The translations under genes and the position numbers were made by a program. Positions 1 through 11,322 of a stretch of 64,000 nucleotides of DNA are shown piece after piece. A model generated the notes under the pieces. The model saw nothing but the letters and a program-made list of their open reading frames with translations, made no database searches and was not told the DNA's origin. Source of the DNA: Panax quinquefolius. Lineage: Eukaryota; Streptophyta; Magnoliopsida; Apiales; Araliaceae. Numbering within the stretch: position 1 is the stretch's first letter; each line of letters starts with the position of its first letter. Location: contig CM035171.1 of NCBI GenBank assembly GCA_020205615.1, positions 28,939,105-29,003,104 of the forward strand, in the 5' to 3' direction.

Positions 1-39
1 ATGTGGCATCGCGTGGCGAGATGACGATGTTGCCCTCAC

Positions 40-330
40 CGGTGTTATCGCCGGCTTCAATGATAAAGCGACGACGTTCGTCGTGGCTTCACCGAGATTG
101 GATCGCCAATTGTCAAGGTCCTCATTGTCATCTTTGAGGTGTGCCTGCCCTCCCCGTGTTATCTCCGGTTGGTACGAGTATCTCGCCAGAGCGCCGAGAT
201 TGAAGTCGGTCAGATTTGAAACAAGCATTTTCGGGTTATCGCCAAATCGCATTCCTCGGGGTTATCACCAAGGTTGGTGGCTATTCCCATGATTGGGATC
301 GAGACCGGATACCTCGGGTTATCTCCGAGA
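40..330 (+). repeat. Degenerate GTTATCNCC minisatellite in LTR
   Basis: At least five copies of a short core, GTTATCGCC, GTTATCTCC or GTTATCACC, occur at about 45, 159, 234, 258 and 313. They are usually followed by a G-rich or GAGATT tract. This patch is visibly more GC-rich than the flanks. It is an internally repeated LTR segment; no function is evident. Confidence 0.6.
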
Positions 331-1499
331 TTAACTATTATTCCATTATTTATTATTATTACTTTTCTTTTAATAGCTGTATTATTCCTAGTTCGTGAGT
401 TTTCGCATGACCTAGTTTCATTATTTATTATTTCGTTGAATAACTATTATAGTCAAGTATCTATCACATGCTCGTGAATTCTTATTCCATTATTCCATTA
501 TTTTTTATTTTGTTAAAATATCTTGTCTTCTTTATTATTATGTTTACGCATGACTGGTTCCATTCTATTATTTTATTATTCTCGTTGAAATAACATGTCT
601 ATGTGGATTATTCCGTTGAATAATGCACGGTAAATGATCCTTCAGTATTCATTATTTTTAATAGTAAAATATTCGTCTTCAAGGCTACGCATTTTGTAAT
701 TTTTTTGACCCTAAAAAATTATGGAAAAATTTTAAATGATAATTTAATGTGTTTTCTAGATTGTGTCCAAAAATGCCGATTTTTGGATGTATAGATTAAG
801 AGTTATGGATTTTATGGGAAAAGACTATTTTAAAAGTAAACCCTTATAACGCTTTGTGGTTAACTCCAAAATTGGTGAAGTTTTTATTGAGAGTACATGT
901 ATATAACAGGAGTATACCCTATAAATTTCGAAATTTTTGGACAAAAGTACAATTTATGATAAATGTCTAAATATTCGGCAATTTTAGCCATATGAAAAAT
1001 AGTAACTGAATTTTAAAAATTTTGAGAAAAATATATGTTCAATATGGGACTATATTCTGCTAAATCTCAGAAAAGAAATATTTTTGGGACTGATTTGATA
1101 TTTTTCATGAAAATGAACTAGTTATGAGTAAATGAATTAAATATGTTATGAGAAGTAACAAAATTGAAAAATAGGATTTTTATAGCTTGGGAATCCTATA
1201 TAGGATATATGCAGATTTTTGATGAGGGATTTGATCATTGGTGATGAAATCTTATGAGTATGGCATTTTTGAATGATTAAATGCATTTTTTTTGGTAAAG
1301 TGTAAACAATTGAAATAAATTGTTTATAAGTTTAAGAAGTGATTAAAATATTGGTATAATATTAATAATATTAGATTATGAGTTTATTAAGTGATTGATA
1401 ATATTTGGATAAATTTAAAATCTTTAATAATTTTCCTTGTTTTCGTTTGATTAATGCTTATATCATTATCATCATCCTCATGCTTATATTGTGTTGAAA

Positions 1500-2095
1500 G
1501 TCATCTTTGGCCGTAGTGCATAGATGGACTTGGTATGATTACGACCAGGGATTATTCGGTATAATCATGACCGTAATGTTACAAATGATGTGGAAAAAGT
1601 CCTCATTGGCCCGTAGTGCATTGATAGACAGTTTTTGGTATGATTATGGCTATGGATTCTCTTCGGCCAAGGGTGCAAAGATGAATTGTTTTATGACATG
1701 ATCATGACCGTTGATGAAAACACGATTATCTTTAGCCCGTAGTGCATGGATAATTCGTGGTCATGATATTAATGAATATCTTTAGATGTAGTTCATGGAT
1801 AATTCAGTGATGTGGATTGATTATCGAGCTGAGTCTCAGCGATGAAATTGAAATTCATGGATGTGATATTAACGAATATCCTTGGCCGTAGTGCATGGGT
1901 GATTCGATGATGTGGATTATTTATTGTTTCGAGTCTCAAATGATAAAATATTTATTATACACTTTTAATTCGTAGAAGATAGTAGATATCATGCTCTACT
2001 TGACTCTTCTAAAATACAGTTGTATGTATTTGGCCTGTAGTGCAAATATGAATTGTTAATGAATATCTTTGGCCGTAGTGCAAAGATGAATTTAT
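1500..2095 (+). repeat. TTTGGCCGTAGTGCA minisatellite in LTR
   Basis: About seven imperfect units occur near 1507, 1603, 1732, 1783, 1880, 2030 and 2070. The fullest form reads GAATATCTTTGGCCGTAG followed by TGCAAAGATGAAT. ATCTTT and AAAGAT in one unit are complementary and could form a short stem. The same unit, with TCAGAAAGC as the spacer, is repeated in the LTRs at 36.3-36.6 and 43.9-44.1 kb. Confidence 0.7.
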
Positions 2096-2781
2096 TAGTA
2101 TGATTATGAGCAGGAATTCTGATTTGGTATAACCATAATTTTCGATGTTTCAGGTGAAGATAGGTGATGAAAATTATCTTCGTCCTGGTTGCGAAGAGGA
2201 ATTTAGAACCACAATTATGATTATGAGTTATTCATATGATTGTGGACAGAAACTGTTGATTTATTTTACAGGGATAAAATATTGTTGGTGGACTTTTAAC
2301 ATGGAGAAGATAATAGACTACCTATATGATCTTGGAGTTTATTTGAAATATAATTTTCACTTGGAGACAACGGAGATATTTATATGTCAAGAGAAGACTC
2401 ACCATTGGAAAGAAGATGATAGTAATCTTCTTGTTTTTCTTTGGGGACTTTTGGGACAACCAAGGATAATTTTGTAGACATATGATATCTATCATAACCT
2501 AGACGCATGGCCTCCCATGTACGAAGGTTTCCTTAAGCACTTCCCAAAGATTTTAATTTCTAAAACAGTTTTTGACTATACTTTTATGTAAAGTATCATT
2601 CTAAGGATGTGGTCGAGACATCATGAGAGTTACATACATTTGTATTAAAACTCACAGTTAACTGTGGTCGTATTCTATATAACAGTTCAATACTTATATA
2701 AATGAAGTTTGTATTTGATTTTATAGTGTGATATCTGGTGACTCAGAATGGTTCATGTGGACCTATTTTTGGGGCGTCACA

Positions 2782-3239
2782 CTAAGGGTTTTTGAACCTT
2801 AAACCCAAACCCTAAACCCTAAGGGTTTGGCCAATGTCCAAAATGCCATTAAAATAAAAAGCAAAATGACATTTTTAGATCTTTCTATGTTAATTATTTG
2901 TGTTGTTTTAAGTTTTAAACTTGTAGTATGTTATGTGGTCTTTGTTCTAAAACTTGGGAGAGTCATAGCATGTCTAGATCGTAACTTATGAGGACATATA
3001 GATTATCAAATTTAATTTTATATTATAGTTTTCAAGTTTTTAATCTCGAAACCTCAAAACAAAAAGAAACATTACATTTACATTACATGATAATTATATA
3101 TATCATCATTATCCTAATAAAGTTTAGTTATTACAAAAGATAGCATTATCTTTTCATTCGTTCATTGACCTTCTAATAAAGTTTTTTTTTTTCGAGCCTT
3201 TGTTTTGGCAGAGCCTTCAAAGTTGTTCATACTTTTAAT
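2782..3239. other. Non-coding stretch with telomere-like motif
   Basis: No gene is visible. Right after the LTR end there is a short CCCTAAA-like run (about 2800-2835), followed by a segment that is the approximate reverse complement of 6870-6965. The remainder is AT-rich with a short poly-T at 3182-3191. It is probably older retroelement sequence into which the leftmost LTR inserted. Confidence 0.5.
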
Positions 3240-4535
3240 GAAAAACATTTAAATTAAGCAAGGATGAGCATTTGAGTGCCCAGCAAGTAATAGTAACAAT
3301 AACATTTAGCTGAATGAATTAAATGTTTTCTTTGAACGATACTTCTACAACGAATCAACAGTTGTGAAGTAAGCTGAACCAATAATAAACAACATATCAT
3401 TTCGATTTCAAATTTTTTAAACTACGTATTGACTATAAATGATGATCATTTGACAGACTATGAACATTGTTTTCTATTTTCGAAAAGGTTAAACAGAACT
3501 TCATCTGCAAACCGTCCTAACTTACGGGCACGTGGGGTGATCAGCTTGTTATGCCCTGTATTGATCAATACTACATTATAGAATGATATTTCTGTCTAGC
3601 ATTTCCGCCTTAGGCACATAAAAGTTTCCCATATTTGGGATGTTCATACCAGTCTTGAATCCGAACCAAAACAATTCAGTTGGATAACAATAAAGTTCTT
3701 ATCTTGTTCAACAACAATTTTAAGTTAGTGTCTAGCCAGATCAAATAGCTTAGACGACTTTTAATTCAACTTATACATACTGGACACCAATAAGTATGTA
3801 TCAACATGTGATAAAATATAATGATTATCCAAGTGAGGACACTTGTATAACCATGTTTAGAAATTAATGAACAGAATATATTTCTTGATCTACAATAACG
3901 TAATTAAGGAACATACAACAGATTATAATTTAATAATTTACTTATACATAATCATTGCATAAGTATATACAAAGGTTGAAATATTTGAACAATTGAAAAG
4001 AATAGTTTAGATATTATCTTACGCATGTCCATTGCATAAAGTAAATGCAAAAGGGTAGATACTTTGCCTTGTCTCACGCTTACACAACTTAGATTTATCT
4101 TTTATATCAAGCCCTATCATTAAATAGATCATTCGTTCGATTAGAATAACATATCATATCATATTGTACTGCTATTTGCAGTCAGCACATAACCTAATCA
4201 CATTGTCATATAAGTTTAACAACCATTGAATCACAAATAAACATTTATCAAGTCAATCTATCTAAGTCCAGATCAATTTCTGAAATATATGATTGTATTG
4301 ACAACTTTATCGGGTAATTATTTAGTCTAAGACTCTAAAGATTCAATATCCATTTAGATAACTTATATATCATATATTATTTTTAAATGACTTATAATAA
4401 TTTTTAAATATTTATTATAATTTATCATAATTTTCAAACATCGGAATCATTATTAAATGATTTAAATATTAAATAATTCTATTATCATTAATATTTAATT
4501 AATATTAAACTATTAATGAAACCATTCCAAAATAT

Positions 4536-5460
4536 TAAAGTTATTTATAATAACTTAAAATATTTTTAAAGTATTAATATTACCTTAAATGATTTTTAAA
4601 ACATTTAAAATCATTTTTAAATAATTATCATTAATATTAAAATATTAATGTATTATTTATCAAAATATTAAAAGTCATTAATTATAACTTAAAATATTTT
4701 TAATTCATTTATATCCTTTTAAATGATTTTTAAATTAATAAAACCATTTTTAAACTATTTATTTAATATAATTATTAAATAAATTTAATATTATTAATAA
4801 TAAATTAATAATCATTAATATTAAATTATTAATGAAATTATCCTTAAAAATATTAAAAGTTATATTTTATAACTTAAAATATCTTTAAACACTTTATTTT
4901 CATTTAAAATGATTATTATAATATTAAAATCATTTTTAAACTAATTTATTTAATATAATTATTAAATAACTTTAATATCATTAATAATAATTAATTAATG
5001 AAATTTACCTTTAAATATTAAAAGTTATATTTTATAACTTAAAAATATTTTTAAACTATTTATTTTCATTTAAAATGATTTTTATAATATTAAAATCATT
5101 TTTTAATTAATTTATTTAATTTAATTATTAAATAAATCTAATATCATTAATATTAAATAATTAATGAAATTTACTTTAAAATATTAAAAGTTATATTTTA
5201 TAACTTAAAATATTTTTAAATAACTTATTATCATTTAAAATAATTTTAATATAATAAAATCATTTTTAATTAATTTATTTAATGCATTTAATAAATAAAT
5301 TAATTACCAATAATATTTAAATAAATACTAATATTTATGAAAAATATTTCAAATTATTAAAAGTTAAATTTTTATAATTAAAAAATAATTTTTAAAATTA
5401 TTTTTGTAATTTTTGGAATTTAATTTCTATTTTAAATGATTTTTGAAAATTTAATTAATT
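4536..5460. repeat. AT-rich tandem array, ~165-185 bp unit
   Basis: Successive units begin with AATATTAAAAGT at about 4536, 4661, 4849, 5017, 5181 and 5358. Each runs through TATAACTTAAAATATTTTTAAA, a TCATTTAAAATGA-like segment, and ATTTATTTAAT...ATTAAATAAA, then ATCATTAAT. Units 3 to 5 are the most alike. A shorter, more diverged version (three to four units) lies at about 52300-52890 in another LTR of the same general type. The unit length is close to that of many plant satellites. Confidence 0.75.
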
Positions 5461-5476
5461 AAAATTAATAAAGCTA

Positions 5477-5496
5477 TCGCTATAGGCCTTTAGCGA
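5477..5496. repeat. Near-perfect 20-bp palindrome
   Basis: The segment reads TCGCTATAGGCCTTTAGCGA, which equals its reverse complement except for the bases flanking AGGCCT. It sits at the edge of the AT-rich array. A related but rearranged pair (TCGCTAAAGG and TCGCTATAGG) occurs near 52923-52965 in another LTR. Confidence 0.6.
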
Positions 5497-5732
5497 CGAG
5501 AGCGATTAGTAGTCTATGGTGTTCTTGAGCCTTCAAGAACATTCATGCCGCCGATTTTTAAGTAGCCTACTTTGACCATGATTTATGAAAGATGATCGTG
5601 ATGTTTTTTGGACATTTTTTGATGTAGATCATGTAGCTCTTATGTAAGACTACATGACCCAAACAACAAACATGATTATAACATGCATAACTAGCGAGAT
5701 CTGGAAGCCTTGAACAAAAAGTTGTCGAGTTA

Positions 5733-6180
5733 TTTCTTCATTTTCGGGTTACCCGAAATGAAGAAAAACGATTCGATCGCTAGTTTTGGGCTTCCACAAC
5801 TTCTTAATCTTTGTAATTTTTTGTGATTTAAATGTTGCAAAGTGTCTAGATAACACATCAAGAGAAGAGATCCATCACAAAACATCAAACAAAACAACAA
5901 CAAATCACAATAAGATCCATGTTGTTAAAACCACAAGATCACGTTTTGAAGTTTTCGGGTTACCCGAAAAAACTTCATTCGTGATCTTCTCGCAGCTTTT
6001 TGACGACCAACGACTTCCATTAATTTGATGTTTAGGAGATTTTAAGGCATAAATATGTAGTATAAATACTATACTATAAATTAGATACAACAACAAACAC
6101 AAATCAACAAAACACAAAAAAGATCCGGTGATCTTGAATATGTTGTCGAGGCCGTTTTTTTCTCGTTTTTCGGGTTACCG
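5733..6180. repeat. Three hairpin repeats around TTTCGGGTTACCCGAAA
   Basis: Copy 1 (5733-5766) pairs TTTCTTCATTTTCGGGT with ACCCGAAATGAAGAAA around one central T. Copy 2 is longer: 5937-5986 starts GATCACG and ends CGTGATC, with TTCGGGTTACCCGAA at its centre. Copy 3 (about 6155-6180) keeps TTTTTCGGGTTACCGAAA but has lost most of its arms. The spacing is about 200 bp, and neighbouring words such as GTTGTCGAG and ACAACAACAAA recur, so this is a ~200 bp tandem repeat with a hairpin in each unit. Confidence 0.75.
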
Positions 6181-6899
6181 AAATGCCCAATACGTGTATG
6201 GTGGTCAACGTGGTTTGACCACGAATATCTTTCAATATAGGTCGATCTAAGCATGATTTCAACTTCAGATTAGATTAAAGACTCATACATACTATAAGTA
6301 AAAACTTTAAAACAACAAAAAAACAAACGAGAATGAAATCTATGGGGTCCGACATTCATTTGTAGACCACTTTTTGAAATTTTTCAGATTTTGAAAAACT
6401 TCAAATCCGAGCCTCTAGATGTTATGGATTCAACATCTAGCAACCTGATCATCATCATTATACACTATAACCAACATGTTTTAACAAAAATTTCAAACAT
6501 CTAACAATGAGAAAAAGATCGAGAAATCAAGGTTAGGTTTTTTATACCTTCTATGAACAATTTGATTTCTAGGCTTTTGATTTTGTTTGGGTGATTTAGT
6601 GGGCTTGATTATGGGACTGATATACTAATATATTTTGGAGGTTTTGGAGAGAGAGAGAGAAGAGTTGAGTGTTTGTGCAAAAACAAGTTAACAAATGACT
6701 TTCTCTCTCTCTCTCGATATATATATATATATATGTATGATGCATGATTGATTGAGAGATTTGCTTAATGTCTTTGGAGATTTTAAAGTTGTATAAGTCA
6801 ACATGTTAGGTCACCCACTCCCCACATGTCAAGCTTTGCAATTTACAAAATAAAGGAAATCCAAAGAGGGGTATTTTGGTCATTTCACTTGAAAATTTA

Positions 6900-7660
6900 A
6901 TGGCATTTTGGGCAATTGGCAAAACCTTAGGGTTTGACCCTTAGGGTTTAACCCTAAGGTTTTCCAACAATTAGCTTTTTTAGAATTACATTTTAGGGTT
7001 TAAAAATTAAAATAAAAAAATTAATGTTAGTTTCTAATTTTTTTGTAAATTAGTGTTTCTTAATCGAGTTTAATTTTCTAATTACATATACAGGAACATT
7101 AGGGTTTAAAATGCTAATTATAATTAAGATCGCTAATTTATCAATTAGAGCACCCATTTGATAATTAGGATTAACACTTTACTAATTAAAATTAACAATT
7201 TAATAATTAGGGTTAAAAATTTGTAATTAGGGTTTCTAATCACATTAATCATGATCATTAGGGTTTAAAGTCCGCTAATGAGTATTAAACATCCTAAATT
7301 AGTAATTAGGGTTTCCCAATTTGACAGTTAGGGTTCCTAAATATCGGTTAGGGTTTTAATTTCACAATTAGGGTTTCGAGTCAATAATTAGGGTTTACCT
7401 AATTAGTATTTATATTTATAATATCCGACATTGATCACATTATTACGATTTCCTAAAAATATTTTGAACTCTAATTTGTATTTTAAATTAGGGTTTCACA
7501 CAATAATACTAGGGTTTGTCATATAATGCCATAATTGACCAACCATTATCATCATCAATATATATAATACATATTTATATTTGAAAAATCAAAATATAAT
7601 TAATATTATATTATTATCATTCCTTATTCCAAAACCATAATTAGGGTTTGGATTCCATAT
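6900..7660 (+). repeat. Cluster of telo-box-like TTAGGGTTT motifs
   Basis: More than a dozen copies of TTAGGGTTT or a close variant occur between about 6920 and 7660, mostly inside an ATTAGGGTTT context and separated by some 20-60 bp of AT-rich DNA. They are not a head-to-tail telomere array. Telo-boxes (AAACCCTAA) are known plant promoter elements. This cluster might lie in the U3 of the LTR whose TATA box is at 8175, but that LTR's start was not resolved. Confidence 0.65.
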
Positions 7661-7999
7661 CGATTTATCAAGCATAAATAAACAACTTTATTAATTAAGT
7701 TAAAATATTTAACTTAATAATATCAAGCTAAAATTCATATAAATAAATAATAATTATAATAACTACAATAATCATTTCCTTATATTATTTAAATAATATA
7801 ATATCATATTTTCCTTTGAAAAAAAAAAATAAATAATAAAAAAACATTTCTACAATAAAATTAATTATTATAAAAATATAATTTATAATGATCATTAATT
7901 CTAAAATAAAATTATTTGTAAATATTCATGTAATAAATATATTTTTATTTACCACATAAATACATATAAAAGGCTAAGCTCATTACGTGTATTTCAAAA
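7661..7999. other. AT-rich stretch without recognisable features
   Basis: I see only AT-rich, low-complexity DNA with A-runs near 7819 and 7840. It may be part of the U3 of the following LTR. Confidence 0.4.
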
Positions 8000-10900
8000 A
8001 GGCTAGCCTATGTTCTTCATTTTCTTCAAACTCCCTAGCTCATAATCATGGGGGAGTGGTGATTATAATGAGTTCCAACAACCAATCTAACAACTCCTCC
8101 ATAACCTTCATGCAATTCTACAATCCATGGGTTTGATTCAATGGAAAATTGTTATGTCTGTGTATTGATTTTTCTATAAATAAGAGCTCTCCTTCCATTT
8201 TTCCAAGTGTTGAGAATTTCTAAGTGAGAGTTGAGAACATACAAGTAATCTAGAGCTTGAGAGTTCATTAGGAGCAAGTTCATTGCAATTATAAAGGTAT
8301 AAAATTCCTTCTTATTCTTCATTTTCAGTTTCTGTTAAATTTCCATCCTTAAAATTCAAATTCTTGATTTTGTGGAATTGGTTGTTAATGAGGTTGGGTA
8401 ATGTCCATATAGTTGTTATATGACCATATGAGCATGATGCAACTGATATCTGATGGTTTAAAATCGAAATCATGAGTAATTTTGAGGTTGGGAGTTGGAG
8501 TTACTGAAAGATTGCTTTTGCTCGAACCTGAACGAACTGGTGCAGCAATACGCCACATTTGTATTGAGGTGCAAGGTATGCTACTGCTGATTCTTAATCG
8601 ATTAAGCGATCTATTTTCAAATCGATCAATATTGGCTAGTTGTTTTGACTCAAGCTAGCATGTAAGCATGTGTATGATGTATATATGGATACGTTAACCT
8701 AATGTGAGCATGTTTATGGAGATTTAGACTAAGTTTTGAAAACAAACTATGTTAAAGATCATGTTCTACAAATTGTGAACCTAGTAAGCTATACATGGTG
8801 ATTTTGCACATAGATGAGCATGTTGTAGTGTATATAGTTCTTTTGAGCATGATCAAACTTATTAAGCCTTTATGTTAGAAATATTTTCAAGAAAAAGCTT
8901 AGCCTAGTGAGCTAACATGCATGATTTTTACATGGTTTATATTCGACTTTGAAAGCATGTTAGTATGACTTAGAAATGCATGAATAAACCTTTAGCTTGT
9001 GTTTATTTGATTAGTAAGGAAACATGAAGCATGTTGAACCTATTAGTAAGCTTTGAATGTGAATATTGTCAAGATACCATGAGGACTAAAATCGACATTT
9101 GTGATCATGTTTGATGACACTCTTAGACTCACTCATGTAGTATAAACATATATATACCATGCTTGTGTATCATATTTCAAGAAAAGCATGAACAAAGCTA
9201 TATTTTCAACTAAAGCGGTGTTAGTTTCACATATGTGTTATGAATACACACAAGCATGCCTAATATGAGTTTTATAACTATCTTGTATGTTTAGAAAGCA
9301 AGCATGATAGACTTTGTGGTTTCATGACCTTGAATGGCCTTAAATTGTTGAAATGATCAATTTAGAAATATATTATGAAAAAGGAACCTAGATTGACTTA
9401 AGGAGCATGAAAAGACCTTTAACATGACAAAATATATATATGTGATTGATTTTGTGTTCAAGTGGGACAGAAACCACAAGGCAAAGAAATGAAGTCTTGC
9501 TTAGCAGGAGGGAGACGAAATTGGAATGCTACGGCCCTAAGCTTAGCCATGGCGTGGTGCATAATCTGCTTGATCTGGAATCGAGATAGTGAATTTCGAC
9601 TTTTGGACAATAACTTGTATGATGCCTATGATGCTAAATGTGATCTAAAACCTATATATGATGTATATATTATATATGTGTGATGCTTAGATGATAATGT
9701 GTGTGTTGCATTGAAATGAAAAGTCCATGAGTAAGGAGGTCTTAACCTTGAGCATTCTTGATTTGCTTATAAAGTAACTAAGTATTTGATTCATGATGAC
9801 TTATAAACCGATTTTGTACCATATATGCATACTTGAATCGTGTCAAGCTTGATTAAAGATTGTGTTAGCTAATGAACATCTTTATACATATAATACGCTA
9901 TAAATAGGATTGAAAGTGTTGATTTATTAACGTGGATAAACTACGCTTAAGGCAAAGTTCTCTAACCTTACTCAAATTTTATTGAGCAAGTATCTTGAAC
10001 CTTACTTTATTGAGCAAGTATTACTTTTATTATGCAAGTATTCTTGCATTATTTTATTCGACTAAAATATCGTAAAAACTTATCTCTTTGAATACAAGTT
10101 ATATTACTTTCTCGTTCAAATGAGCTAGTATGTTTAAACCTCTTGTGAAAATTATTATTCATGTTGAACTTGGTATTGTTCTTGAATATTGTGAAAGAGT
10201 CGATGCCATTTGATTCGGCTAGACTATATGCATGTTTATAAAAACTGTCCAAACCAATTGATTGGTGCAGAAATCTTGAAAATCGAGTTGAACAAACCCT
10301 TGGTGGTAGGGGAGTGTATGTTGTTGGAAACCCCAACACATGAATATATTATTATTGTGGTGTTATGCATAACTTTAAAGTATTGTAGATTGATCATCTA
10401 TAGTACTTGATTTTTTTGGGTTATCGGTTTAATATTGGTAATTCTAGTAGATGTTCAATAGTCCTTAGTGATCGCTTTAAATTATAAATTGTTTATCCAG
10501 TTGGATACATTGATAGTCTTTGAATTATATATATATATATGTTGATTTATATTGAATTATCGTTCTTATTCCAAGAATTGTTGATATTCATTATTCATGA
10601 TATTATTTCGAAACTTTGAACTATCTTAGAAATGATACTTTGATATTTCAAAAACTTGTGATATTATATCCTTTACCCTTGTTGTATATTACTTTTACTT
10701 TGGGGCAATTTGTGCTCATTCTTGCTTATTTAAAACCTTTCAGTTAAGGAGGAACAGGAGGTGTCTCGGAAGAAAGACAAGGGCAAGGGCAAGGCTACTA
10801 CGACTAGCTTTTTCCTTTTATGTTTAAATTATATTATGTTGTATTAAGACTATTTTTAGACTATGTTTAAACTTAAGTAGGATTATGTAATAAGTCTTTA

Positions 10901-11098
10901 TTCGATATTATTATGTAATCTATTAAGTAATTGTAGAGTATTGAGACTTGGGGAATAATTATAATAAATCATTGTATATTATTCTAAATTAGATTTTTCG
11001 TTGTGAATGTATGATTTTAGTTATTATGGTAATTACTTTGAGAACGTGATGAACCGAATTGAGTGACCAAGTGGAGGTCCGAATTTGGGGGCGCCACA
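8000..11098 (+). mobile_element. 5' LTR of chromovirus G (start unresolved)
   Basis: The right end is firm: GGGGGCGCCACA at 11087-11098, four bases before a tRNA primer site. A TATA box lies at 8175. A block reading GTGCTCATTCTTGCTT near 10710, followed by an acceptor-like TTTCAG near 10740, occurs in reverse complement in the minus-strand LTRs of this window. The left end is uncertain; U3 may reach into the telo-box cluster at 6.9-7.7 kb. No second LTR was seen because the element is cut at 15910. Open frames at 9462-9683 and 10049-10410 show no domain and are ignored. Confidence 0.7.
8175..8184 (+). promoter_or_regulatory. TATA box of chromovirus G LTR
   Basis: TATAAATAAG is followed at about +30 by a transcript-leader-like sequence (CTTCCATTTTTCCAAGTG, then GAGAGTTGAG). 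It is the most convincing core promoter in this LTR and defines the U3/R border approximately. Confidence 0.6.
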
Positions 11099-11102
11099 AA
11101 GT

Positions 11103-11114
11103 TGGTATCAAAGC
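11103..11114 (+). promoter_or_regulatory. Primer binding site (initiator Met tRNA type)
   Basis: TGGTATCAAAGC lies four bases after the LTR end. It differs from the usual plant site TGGTATCAGAGC at one base. The same core, on the minus strand, lies next to the LARD LTR at 61565. Confidence 0.85.
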
Positions 11115-11322
11115 TATAGTTATAAACCTTAGGAACGAGAGTCCTTAGATTATAACTTAAGAAAACTTAGAAGTTAGGAAGGGATAAAACTCATGTAGAG
11201 TTTTCCTCGAGAGAGACTTAGTGTGTGTTATGAAATGTAACTTCATTCTATACAATGAACTTATGTTTATTTAACATTCGATGGAGTTGTTGTTTGTCTT
11301 GTCTTATGTTGGTGATTGTAGG

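Larger units (their letters stand above)
1..2781 (+). mobile_element. Ty3/gypsy LTR, 3' part (truncated by window edge)
   Basis: I see a long AT-rich non-coding stretch ending in a typical Ty3/gypsy LTR terminus, GGGGCGTCACA, at 2771-2781. The plus-strand chromovirus at 8-16 kb ends its LTR the same way (GGGGGCGCCACA). No primer site follows, so this is a 3' LTR or solo LTR whose left end lies outside the window. It carries minisatellite units of the type TTTGGCC...AAAGATGAAT, also found in the LTRs at 34.3-37.1 and 41.9-44.6 kb, so it belongs to a related family. The longest open frame, 2145-2477 on the plus strand (110 codons), has no recognisable domain and is taken as chance. The start of the LTR and any target-site duplication cannot be seen. 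Confidence 0.7.
3240..6965 (-). mobile_element. LTR-like sequence, minus orientation (LARD-related family)
   Basis: Orientation and family are inferred from landmarks shared with the minus-strand LTRs at 15.9-19.4, 51.2-53.7 and 61.6-62.2 kb. These are a GCAAGGATGAGCA block near 3260, GGTGATCAGC near 3536, a GTCTAG...TTAGAC stem near 3727, and a long AT-rich tandem section followed by TCGCTATAGG near 5477. The order matches 51490-53000. Terminal bases and a primer or polypurine site were not found, so both ends are approximate. It contains the ~170 bp array, the TTTCGGGTTACCCGAAA hairpins, and GA/CT/TA microsatellites at 6649-6735. Short open frames at 5786-6028 (plus) and 5905-6117 (minus) overlap the hairpins and are not credible genes. 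Confidence 0.5.

Noticed and set aside
2145..2477. 110-codon open frame as a possible gene
   Set aside because: It lies inside an LTR, has no domain, codon use mirrors local composition, and no second copy keeps it open.
2795..2835. True telomere sequence
   Set aside because: There are only about two CCCTAAA units, no array, and retroelement sequence on both sides.
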